Positions 25,853 through 35,200 of a stretch of DNA of 64,000 nucleotides are shown here, in pieces; the first letter of the stretch is position 1, and every line of letters begins with the position of its first letter. The position numbers and the translations under genes were made by a program. The DNA is taken from contig CAZUWF010000002.1 of assembly GCA_964624065.1 (NCBI GenBank), forward strand, positions 117,873 to 181,872. Direction: 5' to 3'. This DNA comes from UBA7960 sp964624065 (lineage in GTDB: Bacteria; Bacteroidota; Bacteroidia; Bacteroidales; UBA7960). Under the pieces are notes generated by a model, which was not told the DNA's origin, made no database searches, and saw only the letters and a list, made by a program, of their open reading frames with translations.

Positions 25853-25942
25853 GGGTTTTGTCAACGTTATTAACAAAAGTGGGGTTTTTTTAACAATATT
25901 TAAAAAAAAAAGCATCCTGATTTTTTGGTTTGGAATTATTTA

Positions 25943-25950
25943 TATATTTG
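25943..25950 (+). promoter_or_regulatory. Probable promoter -7 motif for the adhesin operon
   Basis: TATATTTG matches TAnnTTTG, with TTG at 25925-25927 as a -33 candidate (15 bases between). Transcription from here would give a leader of roughly 300 bases before the adhesin ATG. Confidence 0.5.
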
Positions 25951-26003
25951 CATTTATAAGAGGATGCGCAAATAGCAGCTCGTCAATCGCCTTGTATATC
26001 GGG

Positions 26004-26017
26004 TAATCAATTGATTA
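26004..26017. promoter_or_regulatory. Perfect 14-base palindrome in the adhesin leader
   Basis: TAATCAATTGATTA is a perfect palindrome about 55 bases downstream of the promoter candidate at 25943. It could be an operator for a dimeric regulator; no regulator is assigned. Confidence 0.3.
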
Positions 26018-26113
26018 GCAGAATTTTGCGACAACCTTTTTAGCGTATGTTTAAGCAAATTAACATTTTTTTTTTAAACGTTTTACCAATTAACAACAAA
26101 AAACACAAACGGC

Positions 26114-26209
26114 ATGAAAGAAATTTTCACCAGAACTGGGCTTTTTGGCGCCCATCCTTTATTTATGAAGGCTCGAAAACACTCCCCAACCGCAATCGCG
26201 GGTCTTTGA
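26114..26209 (+). CDS. Short leader ORF (31 codons) before the adhesin gene
   Basis: ATG at 26114 opens a 31-residue frame beginning MKEIFTRTGLFGAHPLF and ending at TGA 26207. It is basic and lies within the long untranslated leader of the adhesin mRNA, 51 bases before the adhesin ATG. Its start resembles the N-terminus of a Bacteroidota secreted protein, but no hydrophobic core follows. It could be a regulatory leader peptide, a decayed signal-peptide copy, or chance. Confidence 0.25.
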   Translation: MKEIFTRTGLFGAHPLFMKARKHSPTAIAGL

Positions 26210-26260
26210 TTCGAAATTTTTTATCAACAAACCTTTATTACTAACCAAATTTTTTATCTC

Positions 26261-29200
26261 ATGAAAATTAATCTTGACTTTCTTATGAGAAATTCAGTGC
26301 CGCTCCTTCGCGCGTTTTTGATCGCGCTGGTGGTGCTCGTTACCACCCAGGGCGTATGGGCGCAGTATCCGGTTGTGGCAGGTACTGCTACTAGTGCAGA
26401 AACACATCCGGCAACCAGCCACGGTGTTGCATTGCCGGCAGGCATAAATGAAAACGACCTGTTGCTCGTATTCTGGGCCGATGCCGATGAAAGTTCAACG
26501 ATCACAGCTCCTGCAGGCTGGACTCTCCTTGCTGGGGAAGTTCATAGGAACCATAGCGGTAACGTTTACTACCGTATAGCACAAGACGGCGATCCAGAAG
26601 ACCTAACTTTCACAACTAGTTCTCCCGAAAGAAGTGCCCACGTTGCATACCGCATACAGGCCGGAACCTACATCGGTTTACCCTCGGCAGATACGTCCAT
26701 TACTGGCTCCAGTAATAATCCCACTCCACCACTGTTAACATCAGGATTTGGTGCCGTCAATACCCTCTGGATTGCCTCAATGTACGGGCAAGGCCACCAC
26801 TCCCTCAATGGTTATCCTGCCAACTATGTCCTTAACCAGCTTAGCTCCTTTTCAGGAGGCGGAGCTCATTCAGCAATGGTTGGTGTTGCCTCAAGAAACC
26901 TTATCGCCGAAGATGAAGAGCCGGGAGTTTTTACCATGGGTGGTATTGTGAACTGGGTTGCCAACACCGTGGCAATTCAAGGAGCCCCTCTTTCTTGTAT
27001 TCCCCCTTCTATCAACAACCCTGGCCCACAGGCCGCCTGCGACTCTTACAACCTACCTCCCATTACCGGTGGCAACTTGGTTAACCCAAAGTATTTCAAC
27101 AACAGTCAGGCCAATGTAGGGATGGAAATTACAGGACCCATCACCAGCACCCAAACTGTTTATATTTACGATGAATACAACAATGATCCCGGTTGCTCTG
27201 ACGAGGAGAGCTTTTTGGTTACCATCCACAATACTCCGGAAGCTGATTCACCTGGTAATGTTTCAGCTTGCGGTGCATATATTTTACCTTCCCTTACAGT
27301 TGGAAATTATTACACGGGTCCAGGAAAAACAGGCTTAATGCGCCTTCCAGGACACAATATTACAAGCACAACCACACTTTACGTCTATGCTGAAACCGGT
27401 ACAACCCCCAATTGCTTTGACGAGAATTCTTTCACCATTACTATTAATAATTGGATAGTCGAGAACCGCACAAATGGCCTCTACTACTGCGACGCTACCG
27501 ATGCCCTTGCCAATGCAATTGGTGCCGCAAGTGCCGGTGGCGAAATTTGGGTCAAGTCACTTACCCCTCCCGATACTTACGGAACACTCAACGACACCAA
27601 GGGCCTTGGATGGAACTTCGGTACAAGTCCCGCCTGCATCCCCGTAACTGGTGATGCTACGTTTACTTCAACAAGCATATTTAATGTGGACATTGATGGT
27701 ACCACAGTATGTACCCAATACGACCAACTTCAAGTAAGCGGAATACTTAACCTTGGTAATGCCCAATTGGTTTTGGACTTAGGCTTTGCACCTTCAATCG
27801 GGCAAACCTTTACGATAGCCACCGCCGGCACCTTGGTTGGACAATTTTCGCAAGGTGGTTCAATCTATGCTACATTTGGCTCCAACAATTACAACTTTAA
27901 CATATCTTACAGTGGAAATCAGGTCGTATTGACAGCTGCTCCATTTTATGGGGTTTTCCCATTACCGCCGGAGCACGTAGAAATTCTGGCTTGCACCAGT
28001 CAAACCAATATCGACTTGCAGTTTGCCCTTTGGATTCAAAAGTTCAACGAGATAGGTTCGCAAAGCGGTAGCGGAGTTGTAGTTACTTACGATTACCCCA
28101 ACACTAATCCTGCCTACATAAACCCGACCCTTCCGGCCACATATAGTACACCGTGTTATACCGGAGGTATTGTTCGTGCATCGGGTTCGGTTACCAGTAT
28201 TGGAAACCCTACCATACTGTTCAACCAGTATTTCAGGGTTCAGGCTTCACCAGCAGTTGTCATACCTCCTTATGGTGGTGCAATAGTTGAATGCCCGTCC
28301 GGTACAGTTGCTCCAACCCCACCAGTGATTCATGATGGCTGCGGTACCCCCATGACTGTTTCTGGACCCGCTATAATTGACTCTCCAACACCCCTTGATT
28401 GTAATGGTACACGTACCTACAGGTTTACTTATAGTAACTTCTGTGCTACCCCTACAACATATATTTGGGATTACGTTTATACAATTACACGAACCACACC
28501 ACCAGCCGAGGTAGGCGGACCGGTATCCACCAGCAGCACAGTTCAGTGCGTTGCAGCTGCAGTTGCCCCGACTTTGCCAGTTGTTCACGATGTTTGTGGT
28601 AACGTTTTNNNNNNNNNNNNNNNNNNNNNNNNNNNNNNNNNNNNNNNNNNNNNNNNNNNNNNNNNNNNNNNNNNNNNNNNNNNNNNNNNNNNNNNNNNNN
28701 NNNNNNNNGGACCTACACCTACACAATAGACATCACCACTGCTCCAGCGGAGGTAGGCGGACCAGTAGCCACTTCTACGGTAGTTGAATGCCCAGCTATG
28801 GTAGCACCGCCAGCCATTTTGCCGGTTGTTAGCGATTTCTGTGGCCTTATCTTGCCAGCACCCGCACCGGCCGTAAGTGCTATTCCTGCCTGCGAGGGAG
28901 ACGTAACCTACACTTACGTTTACACTGATTGCGCTGGTTTGAGTTATACTTGGATTTACACCGTTACCGTTGATCGTACCATAGCTCCGACACAAATAGG
29001 CGGTCCTGTTGCAACTAGCTCAAGTGTTGAATGTCCAACCCTTGCCAATGCTCCAACCACACTACCCGTTGTAGAGGATTCTTGCGGTGCTGTTTTGAGC
29101 CCGCTTTCAACCGATCCAGTTGTAGGAGGAACATTTAACGGTTGTAGTGGAACCAGAACGTATACATATACGTTTGTTGATTGCGCAAGTCTCAGTTACG

Positions 29201-32200
29201 TTTGGACCTATACCTATAATATAAATGATGTAACCGCTCCAGTTATCACTGGCTCAATTCCAACAACCAACCTTGATGGTTGTGTTACTACCATAGTACC
29301 TCCACCGGCTACTACTCCTGCTGCCCTAGTGGCTCTTGGAGTAACCTTGTTTGACAACTGCACTCCAGTTGCCGGCCTGGTTGTAAGCCACACGCAGTCT
29401 ACAGTAAGTTCGTTTTGTTCTATTACCGTTACACGCACCTACAGGGTTGCCGACAATTGCGGAAATCTTTCAAACACTGTTGACCACGTATTCCAAATAA
29501 ATGCCAACTTTAGTTACACCAACCCAAGCAATAAAGCTATCAGCTCTTGCTTGTTTGCCAATCAACCTGCTGTTGCCACCGCTTACCAAGCTTGGTTTGC
29601 TGCCGAAACGGCTCTTATCAATCCTTTGGGAGGTTGTGCCACTACTCTGGTTAGCAATTTTAATGTGGCCAACGCCCCTGATATTTGTGGTGGTTCTAGC
29701 ACCGTTACTTGGATGCTTACCGAGCCTTGCTTGCCTGGTAGCCCCATTGCATTAACTGCAACCTTTACAGTTATAGCTCCCCCGGCTGTGTTTATTCCAA
29801 CCGCTGGTGCTGCGATTGTAGCTTGCCCGGTAGAAACTAATGTTGTGCCAACGCCTCCCGTTATACTTGATGGTTGTGGAAATACTTTAACATTAATTGG
29901 TGTTAGCAACGATACTGGTCTTCCTGCTTGCAGTGGTACCCGTACTTATACCTTCCAGTACCAGGAACGCTGCACATCACCTACCTACCATTATTGGGAT
30001 TTTGTTTACACCGTGAGTGCTCCTGTTTACACCATACCTGGCAATGGTTCTTCAAATGTTGCTTGCCCATCATTGGTGGTTCTACCCACGCCGCCCCCAG
30101 TAACCGACAACTGCGGTAGGCAAGTAGTAGCTGCATTGGATGCCACTCCTACAATTCCGACTTGCTCTGGTACGGTTGTTTACAACTTCACCTACACCGA
30201 TTGCAATGGAGTAACCAGCCCCTGGTCGTTTACTTACACAATAAGTGCACNNNNNNNNNNNNNNNNNNNNNNNNNNNNNNNNNNNNNNNNNNNNNNNNNN
30301 NNNNNNNNNNNNNNNNNNNNNNNNNNNNNNNNNNNNNNNNNNNNNNNNNNCGATTCCAAGCTGTTCAGGTACTGTTACCTACAACTTTACTTATACCGAT
30401 TGCAACTGGGTTACTTCTGCTTGGTCATTCACATACACAATAAGCGCCCCGGTTTACACCATACCTGGCAACGGTTCTTCAACTGTTGCTTGCCCATCAT
30501 TGGCGGTTGAACCCACTCCGCCCACAGTTACCGACAACTGCGGAAGGACTTTGGCTGTTTCTTTGAATGCTATGCCAACGATTCCAAGCTGTTCAGGTAC
30601 TGTTACCTACAACTTTACTTATACCGATTGCAACTGGGTTACTTCTGCTTGGTCATTCACATACACAATAAGCGCCCCGGTTTACACCATACCTGGCAAC
30701 GGTTCTTCAACTGTTGCTTGCCCATCATTGGCGGTTGAACCCACTCCGCCCACAGTTACCGACAACTGCGGAAGGACTTTGGCTGTTTCTTTGAATGCTA
30801 TGCCAACGATTCCAAGCTGTTCAGGTACAGTTACCTACAACTTTACTTATACCGATTGCAATGGGGTTGCTTCTCCCTGGTCATACACTTATACAATCAA
30901 TCAGGTTGTTACTGTAGGTACCATTACTACACCTGCAACACTGTGTCATGGATCAACTATTAATCCTACTGCGCCTGCCGTAACTGGGTGCGCACCAATT
31001 ACACAAGGTTGGCAGCTCGAAACAGCAGTTGGTTCAGGAACGTTCACCAACATTACCGTACCTTACGCTGCTACATTTGCTGATAATGGCAAGGGTTTGC
31101 GCTACTACGCAACCAATGCCTGTGGTACTTTCTACAGCAATGTGGTTTACTTGACAACCGTGGATTGGGTGGTTCAAAATACTACTCTCGGCCTGTTCTA
31201 TTGCGATCCTGCCAATGCTATTGAATTAGCAATTGCAGGTGCCAACCCAGGCGACGTTGTAAGGGTTAAGCCCGGTAATTACGGTAACTTGAATGATACA
31301 AAGGGTCTCCGCTGGATATTCGGTACAAGCCCCGGTTGTGTTGTCGTTGCCAATTTGACTTTAACCTCTTCAAGTACAGTTAACGTTTACGTGGCCGGTG
31401 CTGCTCCCTGCACCGGACATACCCGAATAACCGTACTTGGAAATATCAGCCTTGGTGGTGCAAGTATATCGGTTATTGGAAGTAATATTATTGCGTTGAA
31501 TGCTAACCTCACTATTATTGCAAACTCAGGTGGTAATCCTGTAGTGGGTACTTTTGCCGGAGGTCCATTGTATTTCGATGGAATTAACACATTCTCCATC
31601 AATTACAACTTCCCTGCTGGCTCACACAACGTGGTTCTCACTAGGGTTTCAACACCAGGTTTGTTCCCCCTACCGCCCGAGCACGTCATTATCCCTGCTT
31701 GCTTCGCTCCTCCTGGTGTTACCCACCCACAGGAGTATATTGACATTCAGTTCCAGCTTTGGATTCAAAAGTTCTTGGAAATTGGCACGGTAAGTGGATT
31801 AAACGTTGTGGTAACTTACGATACTTCCCTTCCTGGATACTACAATCCTACCTTGTTTAATCCCGTTACTAATGACTTTGCACCTTGTTACACAGGTGGC
31901 ATCATTTGGGTTAAGGGAACGGTAACCAGCGATGGTAATCCCACCATCTCGTTTGACCACTTCTTCCAGGTTCTTACCGCTACCGGTACGGTTACTATCC
32001 CTCCTGCAGGTGGTTCAACAGTTCAGTGCCCCGATGACACCGATGTGATTCCTACACCTCCGGTATTGTACGATTCTTGTGGTTTGGTTATGCCAGCCTC
32101 AGGGGCTCCATCCGTTACTGCTAAACCGGCTTGCAATGGCAACCGCACATATACCTGGACCTACAACGATCCTTGTACACCTGCCGTTTACACTTGGAGT

Positions 32201-35200
32201 TATGTATATACCGTACTGTATACTGGTGGTTTGACTCCTCCTGCCAGCACTACTTCAACCGTAAGTTGTCCGGCCGATGCAGTTGACCCAGGTGCTCCTG
32301 CACCTATTCTTGATGCTTGTGGCCGCACTGTTACGGCTGTTTTGGTTGGCTCGGTTGACACACCAAATCCTGTAACCTGCAACGGTACCAGGGTATGGAG
32401 GTATCGCTACATTGCATGCGATGGTACCACAACTGCCGATTGGACCCATACTTATACCATTACTTACAGCGGAGGTTTGATTGCCCCTGCTGCCGGTAGT
32501 TCAACTGTAAGTTGCCCTGCTGATGCAGTTGGTGTTACACCTCCTGCAGTTTTTGATGCTTGCGGCAGACCAACCACAGTTGCCTTGGTTAGTGTTACAA
32601 ATACTCCAAACCCTGTTCTTTGCAATGGAACAAGAGTTTACTTGTACCGTTACACTGCGTGTGATCTTACAACCACTGTCGATTGGACGTTTACCTATAC
32701 CATTACTTACAGTGGAGGTCTCACACCTCCTGCTGCTGGTACTTCAACAGTTAGCTGTCCTGCTAGTGCAGTTGACCCAGGTACACCTCCTGCGATTTTA
32801 GATGCCTGTGGCCGCACTGTTACCGCTGTTCTGGTTGGCTCGGTTGACACACCAAATCCTGTAACCTGCAACGGTACCAGGGTATGGAGGTATCGCTACA
32901 TTGCATGCGATGGTACCACAACTGCCGATTGGACCCATACTTATACCATTACTTACAGCGGAGGTTTGATTGCCCCTGCTGCCGGTAGTTCAACTGTAAG
33001 TTGCCCTGCTGATGCAGTTGGTGTTACACCTCCTGCAGTTTTTGATGCTTGCGGCAGACCAACCACAGTTGCCTTGGTTAGTGTTACAAATACTCCAAAC
33101 CCTGTTCTTTGCAATGGAACAAGAGTTTACTTGTACCGTTACACTGCGTGTGATCTTACAACCACTGTCGATTGGACTTACACCTATACAATTACTTACA
33201 GTGGTGGTTTGACTCCTCCTGCAAGCACTACCTCAACTGTAAGTTGTCCTGCCGATGCAGTTGACCCGGGCGCTCCTGCACCGATTCTTGATGCTTGTGG
33301 CCGCACTGTTACGGCTGTTTTGGTTGGCTCGGTTGACACACCAAATCCTGTAACCTGCAACGGTACCAGGGTATGNNNNNNNNNNNNNNNNNNNNNNNNN
33401 NNNNNNNNNNNNNNNNNNNNNNNNNNNNNNNNNNNNNNNNNNNNNNNNNNNNNNNNNNNNNNNNNNNNNNNNNNNACCGTTACACTGCGTGTGATCTTAC
33501 AACCACTGTCGATTGGACGTTTACCTATACAATTACTTACAGTGGTGGCTTAGTTGCTCCTTCAAGTGTTGTGCATCCTGGAGCGGTAGAATGTCATACT
33601 TTGGCTACTGACCCAGGTGCTCCAGCTCCAATTGTGGATGCTTGTGGCCGTACTGTTACTGCCTCTTTGGTTGGCTTTGTTGATACTCCATCGCCAATTG
33701 TTTGCTCCGGAACGAGAGTTTGGACCTATCGCTATACTGCTTGCGACGGTACTACAACTGCCGATTGGACCTACACCTACAATATCGTGGATACAACTGT
33801 TCCTGTTATCACAGGTACGATTGCGGGCGTAACGCTTGATGGTTGCTCTCCTATGGCTCCGCCTGCCGTTACTACCCCTGCCGCTCTTACGGCTCTTGGT
33901 GTAACTCTATCTGATAACTGCACTCCGGTTAACGAACTTGTTGTCAGTTCTTCTGATGTGGTGGTACCCGGTGTTTGTATGTGGACCGTAACTCGTACCT
34001 ACAGGGTTACTGACAAGTGCGGAAACATTTCTAATACCGTAAACCAGGTATTTACCATTGTGCCTACTGTAACCTCCACTGCGCCCCAGAACCAAACCAT
34101 CAACTCTTGCGACTTGGGCAACCAGGCAGCAGTTGGTACTGCATTCCAGGCTTGGTTCGCTGCCGAAACCCTAAGGATTAACCCTGCTGGTGGTTGCAAC
34201 GTGATAATGACAAGCAACTTTAACATTGCCAATGCTCCGCCTCTCTGCGGTGGCTCTGCTACAGTTACATGGACCATCACAGATGCACCTTGTTTGTCTA
34301 CTCCGATAGTATGGAGTGCAACATTCACAATCACTTCGAGGGTTGATAATCCTGTACCGGTTATTTTCTCCACCGAGCCATTGGCAACCAAAGACTTGGG
34401 CTGCAACCCGAATGTGATTGCCCCAACCTTCCTTGTATCTGACAATTGCTTAAACACAAACCTTGTTCCTGTGGTAACCGTTGGTGCAATAGTTTCTAAT
34501 GGCTGCCTTAGGTCTCAAACTTGGACTGCCAGCTACACTGACGTTTGTGGCAATGCCGCTGCTCCTGTAAGCATTACTTACACCTGGACCGTTGACGTAA
34601 CCAGGCCGGTTATAGCTACCACTGCTGTAAGCGGACACAATGGTTGTAACTATACCGTTGTTCCACCTGTTTTTACCGCTACTGATGGTTGTGTTGGAAC
34701 AGTACCTGTAGTTGTTACTACCGATGGTCCTACTAGTTTGGGTTGCAACTGGCAACAAACTTGGACAGCCAACGCTACTGATCCCTGCGGTAATGAGGCT
34801 ATTCCTGTAATGATAACCTACACTTGGACCAATGATACTACTGCACCAGTAATTACTACTAGTGCTATTAACAATGCCAACCTGGGTTGCAACCCGGTTG
34901 TTACACCACCTGTTTTCATTGCTACAGATAACTGTGCTACCGGAAACCTTGTTCCTGTTGTAACCGCTGGTGCTGTTGTAATAAATGGCTGCCTTAGGTC
35001 TCAAACTTGGACTGCCAACTTCACTGACGTTTGTGGCAATGCCGCTGCTCCTGTAAGCATTACTTACACCTGGACCGTTGACGTAACCAGGCCGGTTATA
35101 GCTACCACTGCTGTAAGCGGACACAAAGGTTGCAACTACACCGTGGTTGCTCCTACCTTTACTGCCACTGATGGCTGTATTGGGAACATTGCTTTGGTTG

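Larger units (their letters stand above)
24997..26260. other. About 1.26 kb without a convincing gene
   Basis: No frame in this stretch has a plausible start, length or recognisable protein. It holds two plus-strand TAnnTTTG motifs (25841-25848 and 25943-25950), a 6+6 inverted repeat around the first, a perfect 14-base palindrome at 26004-26017 and a 31-codon leader ORF at 26114-26209. The part from 25344 to 25742 is open in one frame but its composition looks like non-coding DNA. Confidence 0.6.

Noticed and set aside
32523..33212. Short Leu-rich frames inside the 489-base repeats
   Set aside because: They are the same out-of-frame shadow repeated in each unit, not genes.
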